Assembly (NCBI GenBank): GCA_030147905.1
Contig: JASBUM010000343.1
Coordinates: 1-7,104, forward strand
DNA: 7,104 bases
DNA from: Acidimangrovimonas sp.
GTDB lineage: Bacteria; Pseudomonadota; Alphaproteobacteria; Rhodobacterales; Rhodobacteraceae
Direction: 5' to 3'
The notes under the pieces were generated by a model that saw only the letters and a list, made by a program, of their open reading frames with translations, was not told the DNA's origin and did no database searches. Position 1 is the first letter of the stretch. Every line of letters begins with the position of its first letter. This document shows, in pieces, positions 1 through 6,025 of the stretch. The position numbers and the translations under genes were made by a program.

Positions 1-781
1 CCTGCACACCGGCCAGCATCGCCTCGACCAGAACCAGGATCGACACCGTCGAATCCCATGCCGAGGGGGCCTCGACATGGCAGGAGAAGCGGTGCCGCGC
101 GAAGCGCGCCGCCGGCGAGACCCATTGATCGGTCACAAGGAGCACCTCGGCGCCCTGCTCCACCGCGATCTCCACCGGATGGAGGACGGCATTCTCGTAT
201 CGACGGATGTCGAAGACCAGCATGATGTCGCCCGGCCCGAGATCCAGAAGCGCCGCCGGCCAGCTCGACGACAGCTCCGCCATCAGGCGCACGCCGGGGC
301 GGATCACACCCATGTGGGTGACGAAATAATCCGCCAAGGCATGGGTGATGCGACCGCCCAGCGCCATGATGCGGCGATCGCGGTCGGCCATCAGCTCGCA
401 GGCCGCATCGAATTCGGCATGGTCGATGCGGCCCAGCGTGGCCTGAAGATTGGACATCACCGCATCGCCGAAACGGTTGAGGATATGAGTGTCGGGCGCG
501 CCGCCGGTCCAGCGGTCGTGCTTGGCGATCGGGGAGACAAGCATTTCCTCGACCTCCGCGCGCAGATTGGCCTGGAAATCGGTGTAGCCGCGAAAGCCGA
601 GCTTCTGGACCAGCCGGACCACCGTGGGGGTGGAGACCTCGGCCCCGTGCGCCAATGCGGTGATCGAACCCAGGGCGGCCACCGGGTAATTGTCGAGCAG
701 ATGGCTGGCCAGCTTGCGTTCCGCGCGCGTCAGGTCGGTAAAGCCCTCACGCAGCCGGGTCTCGATCGTCTCCTCGGCCAT
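1..781 (-). CDS. RpiR/MurR-family transcriptional regulator (HTH-SIS), C-terminus cut off by window edge
   Basis: A DNA-binding regulator that probably senses a small metabolite. My reverse-strand translation gives 260 residues without a stop before the window edge. Residues about 1-77 match the RpiR helix-turn-helix domain: LTRAERKLASHLL at 17-29, then a recognition region (VSTPTVVRLVQKLGF, 49-63) followed by RGYTDFQANLR. Residues about 120-260 look like an SIS domain (RRIMALGGRITHALADYF near 136-153; GPGDIMLVFDI near 182-192), which in this family binds phosphosugars or other effectors. RpiR proteins are usually about 280-300 residues, so only a short tail is missing. The ATG at 781 is preceded by a near-perfect Shine-Dalgarno, AAGGAGGA, at 5 nt. 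The gene is divergent from the catabolic genes starting at 937 and is their probable local regulator (inference). Whether it represses or activates cannot be told from the sequence. Confidence 0.93.
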   Translation of the reverse strand, partial: MAEETIETRLREGFTDLTRAERKLASHLLDNYPVAALGSITALAHGAEVSTPTVVRLVQKLGFRGYTDFQANLRAEVEEMLVSPIAKHDRWTGGAPDTHILNRFGDAVMSNLQATLGRIDHAEFDAACELMADRDRRIMALGGRITHALADYFVTHMGVIRPGVRLMAELSSSWPAALLDLGPGDIMLVFDIRRYENAVLHPVEIAVEQGAEVLLVTDQWVSPAARFARHRFSCHVEAPSAWDSTVSILVLVEAMLAGVQ

Positions 782-786
782 GGCTG

Positions 787-794
787 TCCTCCTT
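787..794 (-). promoter_or_regulatory. Strong ribosome binding site of the RpiR-family gene
   Basis: The minus strand reads AAGGAGGA and ends 5 nt before the ATG at 781. It is the strongest Shine-Dalgarno in the window and fixes the start of the regulator. Confidence 0.85.
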
Positions 795-851
795 GACTGA
801 CCGCCGGGCGCGCCATCGCATGGCCCACCCCGAACTGAAACAAAACAAACA

Positions 852-881
852 ATCCAAATGTGTCGGGAACGATATTGACAA
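852..881 (-). promoter_or_regulatory. Possible promoter of the RpiR-family gene
   Basis: On the minus strand TTGTCA (plus positions 876-881) matches five of six -35 consensus bases. After 18 nt comes TTGGAT (852-857), a weak -10. This would give a leader of roughly 60 nt before the ATG at 781. Its -35 lies on top of the plus-strand -35 at 875-880, so the two promoters would be back to back. The -10 is poor and the call is tentative. Confidence 0.3.
861..880. promoter_or_regulatory. Candidate operator, TGTC-N12-GACA dyad
   Basis: This 20-bp imperfect inverted repeat has outer half-sites TGTC and GACA and a centre at the CG of 870/871. Several inner positions are also symmetric (12 of 20 bases agree with the reverse complement). 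It covers the -35-like elements of both divergent genes, which is where a regulator of either would bind. Binding by the neighbouring RpiR-family protein is inference only; I know of no consensus for this subgroup. Confidence 0.35.
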
Positions 882-905
882 AGCTGGCTCCCTCGGGCGA
901 ATCTT
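875..905 (+). promoter_or_regulatory. Possible promoter of the catabolic gene cluster
   Basis: A perfect -35 hexamer, TTGACA, lies at 875-880. A weak -10 follows at about 899-905 (GAATCT at 18 nt or AATCTT at 19 nt spacing). Transcription would start near 911, about 25 nt before the ATG at 937, which supports that start over the upstream in-frame TTG (793) and ATG (820). An 8-bp palindrome, TTGCGCAA, sits at 905-912 around the predicted start point. Confidence 0.4.
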
Positions 906-936
906 TGCGCAATTTCCACCACCGGATGCAAGACGA

Positions 937-1782
937 ATGCGGGACCGACCCGAAACCGGGAACGTGGCGGCAAGCCCCGACAGGCGCCATCCCGCCATCA
1001 TCGAACGGGCCGGGGGCAGCAGCCCCTTCGTCATCGTCTGCGAACACGCAAGCAATGTCATCCCCGAACATCTCGCCGGGCTGGGCCTGACGCCGCAACA
1101 GGTCGCGGCGCATATCGCGTGGGATCCCGGCGCGCTGGGGCTGGCGCGGACATTGGCCGCCGAACTGGACGCGCCCCTGGTCCATGCGCCGCTGTCGCGG
1201 CTGGTCTATGACCTCAACCGCGCGCCCGATTCACCCGGCGCCATCGCGACCCGGTCCGAAATCCACGACATCCCGGGAAACACCGGGCTGACGCTGGCCC
1301 AGCGGCTGGCACGGATGGAGACGGTCTATCTGCCTTTCCACGCCCGGCTTTCGGCACTGATCGCGACACGGTTGATGACCGGGCCGCGGCCGGTGGTGGT
1401 GACCATCCACAGCTTCACCCCGGTCTGGTTCGGCACGCCGCGCGCGGTCGAATGCGGCGTCATCCACGACGCCGACGCGCGGCTTGCGGAAAGCTTCCTC
1501 GCGCTGGCCGACCGCCCGGCCGCGCGTGGCGGGCTGGGGCTGCGATGCGCCATGAACGCGCCCTATTCCGCAGCCGATGACGTCACCCATCTGCTGCGCC
1601 GCCAGGCGCTTCCGCTCGGGCTGGCGAATGTTATGCTCGAATTCCGCAACGACCTGATCGGCGACGCCGCAGCCCAGCGCCGCATCGGGCTGGCCACCGC
1701 GTCGCTGCTGGCGCATGCTCTGGAGCGCATGGAACGGGCTGGGGCGGGCTACGCCGGGGCGGCCGCCGACCGGGGCGGCTGA
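937..1782 (+). CDS. N-formylglutamate amidohydrolase-family protein
   Basis: A predicted metal-dependent amide hydrolase of the FGase family (related to HutG, which releases glutamate from N-formylglutamate). From the ATG at 937 it is 281 residues, about normal for the family. Visible family motifs are VCEHASNVIP (34-43), HIAWDPGALG (59-68), YDLNRAPDSPG (91-101), VVTIHSFTPVW (154-164), the NAPYS segment (207-211) and LEFRNDLI (234-241). The His, Asp and Glu residues in these blocks are the likely metal and catalytic ligands. The frame is open from TTG 793, but that extension crosses the AT-rich promoter region and looks non-coding; GTG 964 is another possible start. No histidine-utilisation genes are nearby. 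A gamma-glutamyl amine ligase lies 125 nt downstream, so I infer that its substrate may be a glutamylated amide rather than formylglutamate. The family call is firm; the substrate is not. Confidence 0.87.
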   Translation: MRDRPETGNVAASPDRRHPAIIERAGGSSPFVIVCEHASNVIPEHLAGLGLTPQQVAAHIAWDPGALGLARTLAAELDAPLVHAPLSRLVYDLNRAPDSPGAIATRSEIHDIPGNTGLTLAQRLARMETVYLPFHARLSALIATRLMTGPRPVVVTIHSFTPVWFGTPRAVECGVIHDADARLAESFLALADRPAARGGLGLRCAMNAPYSAADDVTHLLRRQALPLGLANVMLEFRNDLIGDAAAQRRIGLATASLLAHALERMERAGAGYAGAAADRGG

Positions 1783-1797
1783 ACAGCGCGGATTCGC

Positions 1798-1818
1798 CGC
1801 GGCATCCGGATTGCCGCG
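1798..1818 (+). other. Intergenic hairpin between hydrolase and ligase genes
   Basis: A perfect 7-bp stem (CGCGGCA, 1798-1804, with TGCCGCG, 1812-1818) encloses a 7-nt loop, 15 nt after the hydrolase stop. No T-run follows, so it is not a typical intrinsic terminator. It could protect the mRNA end or damp read-through. In GC-rich DNA a stem this short may arise by chance. Confidence 0.3.
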
Positions 1819-1907
1819 CAAGCGCCAAGCAATGCAGCGGCAGGCGGGCCCCGACCGCCATCGCCGCCGGAAACCGACGGGGAATCGACAGGGAAGGAAG
1901 CAACGAC

Positions 1908-3272
1908 ATGCCGGGACAACTGACGCTCGAGACACTCGCACAGGCGGTCGAGGCCGGACGCATCGACACCGTGATCGCCTGCATTCCCGATATGCAGGGC
2001 CGCCTGATGGGCAAGCGGTTCCATGCGCGCAACTTCATCGACAGCGCCTGGGAAGAGACCCATTGCTGCAACTACCTGCTGGCCACCGACATGGAAATGT
2101 TCACCGTGCCCGGCTATCGCTCCACCTCGTGGGCGGCGGGTTACGGCGATTACGTCATGCGTCCCGATCTTGCGACGCTGCGCGAGATCCCCTGGCTCGA
2201 GGGAACGGCGCTGGTGCTTTGCGACCTGCTCGACCACCACAGCCACGAACCCGTGCCCCATGCCCCGCGCGCCGTTCTCAAGGCCCAGATCGCGCGGGCC
2301 GAGGCGATGGGCCTTTCGCCGATGATGGCGACCGAGCTTGAATTCTTCCTCTTCGAGCAAAGCTATGCCCAGCTGCGCGACGGCCGCTATCGCGACCCGA
2401 AGACCACCGGCGCCTACAACATCGACTATGCGATTTTCGGCACCACCAAGGACGAGCCGGTGATGCGTGCGCTGCGCAACGGGCTCTATGGCGCGGGCGT
2501 ACCGGTCGAATGTTCCAAGGGAGAGGCGGAGACCGGGCAGGAAGAGATCAACGTGCGCTACGGCCATGCGCTGACCACGGCGGACAACCATGTCCTGGTG
2601 AAGAACGCGGCGAAGGAGATCGCGCTTGCCCAGGGCCGATCGGTCACCTTCATGGCCAAGTACGACCATCGCCGGGCCGGGTCGTCGTCCCATATCCATC
2701 AGTCGCTGTGGGCGGGCGAGACGCCGGCCTTCTTCGACGCCGACAGCCCGCACGGCATGTCCACCATGATGCGCCGCTATCTGGCCGGTCAGCTGGCCCA
2801 TGCGGCAGAGATCACCGCCTTCCTCGCCCCCTATGTCAACAGCTACAAACGTTTCGTCGTCGGCATGTTCGCGCCCACCAAGGCGGTCTGGAGCCGTGAC
2901 AACCGCACCGCGGGCTTCCGCATCTGCGGCGAGGACAGCAAGGCGGTGCGGGTCGAATGCCGGATCGGCGGGGCCGACCTCAATCCCTATATGGCGATGG
3001 CCGGGCTGCTGGCGGCGGGACTGGCCGGGATCGAGGGTGCGATGACGCTCGAGGACGAGGCCCGCGGTGACGCCTATCACGCCGGCGCGGTGCGCGAGGT
3101 TCCCCGCACACTCGGCGCTGCGGCCGATGCGCTGGAGAGTTCGGCGATGCTGCGCCGGGCCATGGGCGACGCGGTGGTGGATCATTATGCGCGCGCCGCG
3201 CGTTGGGAGATCGAGGAACAGAATCGCGTGGTAACGGATTGGGAAGTGCAGCGTGGCCTCGAACGGGCCTGA
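1908..3272 (+). CDS. Glutamine synthetase-like gamma-glutamyl-amine ligase (PuuA/GlnA4-type)
   Basis: A predicted cytoplasmic ATP-dependent ligase that joins the gamma-carboxyl of glutamate to an amine. It is 454 residues, close to GS-I and PuuA length. An N-terminal beta-grasp region (to about 105) precedes the catalytic barrel. Metal and ATP residues are in place: ATELEFFLF (E143, E145), GEAETGQEEINV (E206, E213), GSSSHIHQSLW (H262, H264), NSYKRF (R315, glutamate binding), WSRDNR (R330) and VECRIGGADLNPY (E350, R352). The seven-residue spacing E206-E213 and the GSSSHIHQSLW form resemble gamma-glutamylpolyamine and gamma-glutamylethanolamide synthetases more than housekeeping GlnA. The NLYDLPP adenylylation motif of GlnA is replaced by DAYHAGAVREVP, so GlnE-type control is unlikely. 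The start is set by GGAAGGAAG ending 7 nt before the ATG. Oxidoreductase genes follow, which points to amine catabolism rather than ammonia assimilation. The amine substrate is unknown. Confidence 0.88.
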   Translation: MPGQLTLETLAQAVEAGRIDTVIACIPDMQGRLMGKRFHARNFIDSAWEETHCCNYLLATDMEMFTVPGYRSTSWAAGYGDYVMRPDLATLREIPWLEGTALVLCDLLDHHSHEPVPHAPRAVLKAQIARAEAMGLSPMMATELEFFLFEQSYAQLRDGRYRDPKTTGAYNIDYAIFGTTKDEPVMRALRNGLYGAGVPVECSKGEAETGQEEINVRYGHALTTADNHVLVKNAAKEIALAQGRSVTFMAKYDHRRAGSSSHIHQSLWAGETPAFFDADSPHGMSTMMRRYLAGQLAHAAEITAFLAPYVNSYKRFVVGMFAPTKAVWSRDNRTAGFRICGEDSKAVRVECRIGGADLNPYMAMAGLLAAGLAGIEGAMTLEDEARGDAYHAGAVREVPRTLGAAADALESSAMLRRAMGDAVVDHYARAARWEIEEQNRVVTDWEVQRGLERA

Positions 3273-3358
3273 CATGGGCGCTTCGGCCCCTGCCCCCTGC
3301 CACCTGCCGCGGCCGTTCCGCGCCCCAGCCACGCCCGAGAAAGGTCAGTGAGGAAGCC

Positions 3359-4747
3359 ATGAGCAAGATGATCCAATGTGTCTCGCCCGTCGACGGGACG
3401 ATCTACGCCGCCCGGCCGGTTCTCAACCGCGTGGAGGCCGAGGATGCCGTCACCCGCGCCCGCGCCGCCCAGGCCGAATGGGCCGCGCGCCCCCTCGCCG
3501 ATCGCCGCGACACCGTGATGGCCGGCATCCGCGCGCTTGGCGAGATGCACGACCGGGTGGTCGAGGAACTCGCCTGGCAGATGGGGCGGCCGGTGCGCTA
3601 TGGCGGCGAGTTCCGCGGCGTCGAGGAACGGGCAAGCTACATGGCCTCGATCGCGGAAGGGGCGCTGACCCCCGCCGTGATCGAGCAGAGCGATGCCTTC
3701 GAGCGGCGCATCGCGCGCGAGCCGATGGGCGTCGTGCTGGTCATCGCGCCGTGGAACTACCCCTACATGACGGCGATCAACACGCTGGTACCGGCACTGA
3801 TCGCCGGGAATTCCGTCCTTCTCAAACATGCCAGCCAGACACTTCTGGTGGGCGAACGTCTGGCCGAGGCCTTCCATGCCGGCGGCGTGCCCGAGGCGGT
3901 GTTCCAGAACCTCTATCTCGATCACGCGGTGACCGAGGCACTGATCGCCGCCCGCAGCTTCGATTTCGTCAATTTCACCGGCTCGGTCGAGGCCGGCCGG
4001 ACGATCGAACGGGCCGCGGCGGGCACCTTCACGCCCCTTGGGCTGGAACTGGGCGGCAAGGATCCGGGCTATGTCATGGACGACGCCGACCTCGAGGCGG
4101 CGGTTGACGGGCTGATGGACGGGGCGATGTTCAACGCCGGCCAGTGCTGCTGCGGGATTGAACGGATCTACGTTCACGAAAGCCTCTATGACGCTTTCGT
4201 GGAAAAGGCGGTTGCCTGGGTCAAGGCCCAGAAGCTGGGCAGTCCCTTCGATACCGACACGACGCTCGGTCCGATGGCCCATCGCCGCTTCGCCGAGCTG
4301 GTGCGTGATCAGATTGCCGAGGCGCTGAACGAGGGGGCGACCGCGCTGATCGATCCCGCGCTGTTTCCCAAGGACGACGGCGGCGCCTATCTCGCGCCCC
4401 AGATCCTCGTCGATGTCAACCACGAGATGCGGGTGATGCGCGAGGAAAGCTTCGGCCCGGTGGTCGGGATCATGAAGGTGGCAAGCGACGACGAGGCGGT
4501 GGCCGCCATGAACGACAGCCCCTACGGGCTTACCGCCTCGCTGTGGACCCGCGACGCTGGCCGCGCGGCGGCGCTGGGCGCGCGGATCGCCACCGGCACT
4601 GTGTTCATGAACCGCTGCGATTATCTCGATCCGGCCTTGTGCTGGACCGGCTGCAAGGATACCGGCCGCGGCACCGGGCTTTCGGTTCTGGGCTATCACG
4701 CTGTGACGCGGCCGAAATCCTATCATCTGAAGAAGGGCACGAAATGA
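3359..4747 (+). CDS. NAD(P)-dependent aldehyde dehydrogenase
   Basis: Oxidises an aldehyde to a carboxylate; here probably the aldehyde made by the alcohol dehydrogenase encoded immediately downstream (inference). From ATG 3359 it has 462 residues, typical of the superfamily. Key sites are visible: APWNYP with N133, cofactor lysine K156 (NSVLLKHAS), the FTGSVEAG nucleotide motif (206-213), general base E230 in LELGGK, catalytic C264 in NAGQCC (259-264), and EESFGPV (362-368). The C-terminal KDTGRGTGLSVLGYHAVTRPKS is complete. The catalytic site has three cysteines in a row, C263-C265. The frame is open back to 3203, inside the preceding ligase gene, but GAGGA at 3350-3354 and the normal ALDH N-terminus favour 3359. 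The last codons overlap the next start as ATGA, so translation of the two is probably coupled. Substrate preference cannot be read from the sequence. Confidence 0.92.
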   Translation: MSKMIQCVSPVDGTIYAARPVLNRVEAEDAVTRARAAQAEWAARPLADRRDTVMAGIRALGEMHDRVVEELAWQMGRPVRYGGEFRGVEERASYMASIAEGALTPAVIEQSDAFERRIAREPMGVVLVIAPWNYPYMTAINTLVPALIAGNSVLLKHASQTLLVGERLAEAFHAGGVPEAVFQNLYLDHAVTEALIAARSFDFVNFTGSVEAGRTIERAAAGTFTPLGLELGGKDPGYVMDDADLEAAVDGLMDGAMFNAGQCCCGIERIYVHESLYDAFVEKAVAWVKAQKLGSPFDTDTTLGPMAHRRFAELVRDQIAEALNEGATALIDPALFPKDDGGAYLAPQILVDVNHEMRVMREESFGPVVGIMKVASDDEAVAAMNDSPYGLTASLWTRDAGRAAALGARIATGTVFMNRCDYLDPALCWTGCKDTGRGTGLSVLGYHAVTRPKSYHLKKGTK

Positions 4748-5895
4748 ACCTGACGGCGAACTGGTCCTACCCGACGGCGGTGAAATTCGGCGCGGGGCGC
4801 GTCTCGGAGCTGGCCGAACATTGCCGCGCCGCCGGCATCCGCCGCCCGCTTCTGGTCACCGACCGGGCGCTCGCGGCCCTGCCGATCACCCAGGGCGCGC
4901 TTGACGTTCTGGAGAGCGGCGGTCTTGGCCGCGCGATCTTCCACGAGGTCGACCCCAACCCGACCGAGACCAACATGGAGGCCGGCATCGAGGCCTACCG
5001 CGCCGGCGGCCATGACGGGGTGATCTGCTTCGGCGGCGGCTCCGCGCTCGATCTTGGCAAGATGATCGCGCTGATGGCCGGGCAGGATGCGGCGCTGTCG
5101 GTCTGGGATCTCGAGGATGTCGGCGATTGGTGGACCCGCGCCGACGCCGGCCGCATCGCCCCCATCGTCGCGGTGCCGACCACCGCCGGCACCGGATCCG
5201 AAGTCGGCCGGGCGGGCGTGCTGACCAATTCCGAGACCCATCGCAAGAAGATCATCTTCCACCCCAAGCTGATGCCCGCGGTCACCATCTGCGACCCGGA
5301 ACTGACCGTGGGCATGCCCGCCTTCATCACCGCCGGCACCGGGATGGATGCGCTTGCCCATTGTCTCGAGGCCTTTTGCAGCCCGCATTTCCATCCGATG
5401 AGCCAGGGGATCGCGCTGGAAGGGATGCGGCTGGTGTTCGAGAATCTGCCGCGCGCCTATGCCACGCCCGGCGATATCGAGGCGCGGTCCCAGATGATGG
5501 CCGCCGCCGCCATGGGCGCGGTCGCATTTCAGAAAGGGCTTGGCGCAATCCATTCGCTGTCGCATCCGGTGGGCGCGGTCTATGGCACCCATCATGGCAC
5601 TACCAATGCGGTGGTGATGCCGATGGTGCTCGATTTCAACCGCCCGGCGATCGCAAGCCGGCTGGCGAGCGCGGCGGCCTATCTCGGCATCGCGGGCGGT
5701 TTCGACGGCTTCCGTGCCCGCGTCCTGTCGCTGCGCGCCGAACTGTCGATCCCCGAGAGTTTGGGTGCGATGGGGGTCGAGGCGGCGCGGCTCGACGAGT
5801 TGACGGAAATGGCGCTCGAGGACCCGTCTTGCGGCGGCAATCCGGTCGAGATGACGCGCGCCAATACCCGCGCGTTGTTCGAGGCCTGCCTCTAG
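4744..5895 (+). CDS. Iron-containing (group III) alcohol dehydrogenase
   Basis: An NAD(P)-dependent oxidoreductase that interconverts an alcohol and an aldehyde. It has 383 residues, the normal size for the FucO/GldA-like Fe-ADH family. The N-terminal nucleotide-binding half carries CFGGGSALDLGK (95-106) and VPTTAGTGSEV (144-154). The metal site is intact by comparison with E. coli FucO: D202 and H206 (GMDALAHCLEAF), H270 and H284 (IHSLSHPVGAVYGTHHGTTNAV), with H274 as the likely catalytic histidine. The C-terminal EDPSCGGNPVEMT matches the family's usual closing motif. The start overlaps the aldehyde dehydrogenase stop by four bases (ATGA). This coupling suggests that an alcohol is converted to an acid without releasing much free aldehyde (inference). 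A gamma-glutamyl amino alcohol is the substrate suggested by the neighbouring ligase; a free alcohol remains possible. Confidence 0.93.
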   Translation: MNLTANWSYPTAVKFGAGRVSELAEHCRAAGIRRPLLVTDRALAALPITQGALDVLESGGLGRAIFHEVDPNPTETNMEAGIEAYRAGGHDGVICFGGGSALDLGKMIALMAGQDAALSVWDLEDVGDWWTRADAGRIAPIVAVPTTAGTGSEVGRAGVLTNSETHRKKIIFHPKLMPAVTICDPELTVGMPAFITAGTGMDALAHCLEAFCSPHFHPMSQGIALEGMRLVFENLPRAYATPGDIEARSQMMAAAAMGAVAFQKGLGAIHSLSHPVGAVYGTHHGTTNAVVMPMVLDFNRPAIASRLASAAAYLGIAGGFDGFRARVLSLRAELSIPESLGAMGVEAARLDELTEMALEDPSCGGNPVEMTRANTRALFEACL

Positions 5896-5918
5896 GCGGC
5901 AGACCCGCGGCCCGCCGC

Positions 5919-5939
5919 CGTCCGCGTCTTCCGCGGATG
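5919..5939 (+). other. Intergenic hairpin 1 after the alcohol dehydrogenase gene
   Basis: A 6-bp perfect stem (TCCGCG, 5921-5926, with CGCGGA, 5932-5937) closes a TCTTC loop, and a G-U and a C-G pair extend it to 8 bp. It begins 24 nt after the stop codon. No T-run follows. Confidence 0.4.
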
Positions 5940-5966
5940 CCGGCCGTGCCGCAGACAACCCATCCT

Positions 5967-6000
5967 GTGCGGCGCGCGGCCGGATCGGCCGCGCCCGCAC
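5967..6000 (+). other. Intergenic hairpin 2: strong 15-bp stem upstream of the FAD oxidoreductase gene
   Basis: The left arm is GTGCGG (5967-5972), one bulged C (5973) and GCGCGGCCG (5974-5982). The loop is GAT (5983-5985). The right arm is CGGCCGCGC (5986-5994) followed by CCGCAC (5995-6000). All 15 pairs are Watson-Crick and almost all are G-C. No T-run follows, so classical intrinsic termination is unlikely. A role in transcript processing, stability or attenuation between the dehydrogenase and oxidoreductase genes is plausible but not shown. It ends 25 nt before the ATG at 6026. Confidence 0.6.
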
Positions 6001-6025
6001 CGGGCCAGAGATGGATCGAAGACCA

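Noticed and set aside
77..796. 239-codon plus-strand open frame across the regulator gene
   Set aside because: The opposite strand encodes a complete HTH and SIS region with a strong ribosome binding site. The plus-strand translation is Arg/His/Asp-rich and unlike any family.
793..936. N-terminal extension of the hydrolase from TTG 793 or ATG 820
   Set aside because: The extension crosses the AT-rich divergent promoter region, reads like non-coding sequence and adds nothing to the family fold. TTG 793 also overlaps the regulator's ribosome binding site.
1749..3332. 527-codon open frame on the minus strand opposite the ligase gene
   Set aside because: Its translation is rich in Arg, Gly, His and Ala and shows no family motif. 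It lies opposite a gene with a full set of glutamine synthetase motifs. Long antisense frames are expected in GC-rich DNA.
3203..3358. N-terminal extension of the aldehyde dehydrogenase into the ligase gene
   Set aside because: The ALDH fold is complete from ATG 3359, which has its own Shine-Dalgarno; the extra residues are Arg/Pro-rich out-of-frame ligase sequence.
3185..4726. 513-codon minus-strand open frame opposite the aldehyde dehydrogenase gene
   Set aside because: It is a shadow of a clear ALDH gene on the plus strand; composition is low-complexity and no domain is recognisable.
5967..6000. Intrinsic terminator at the strong hairpin
   Set aside because: The stem is strong enough, but the following bases (CGGGCCAGAG) contain no T-run, so I list it as a hairpin of unknown role.
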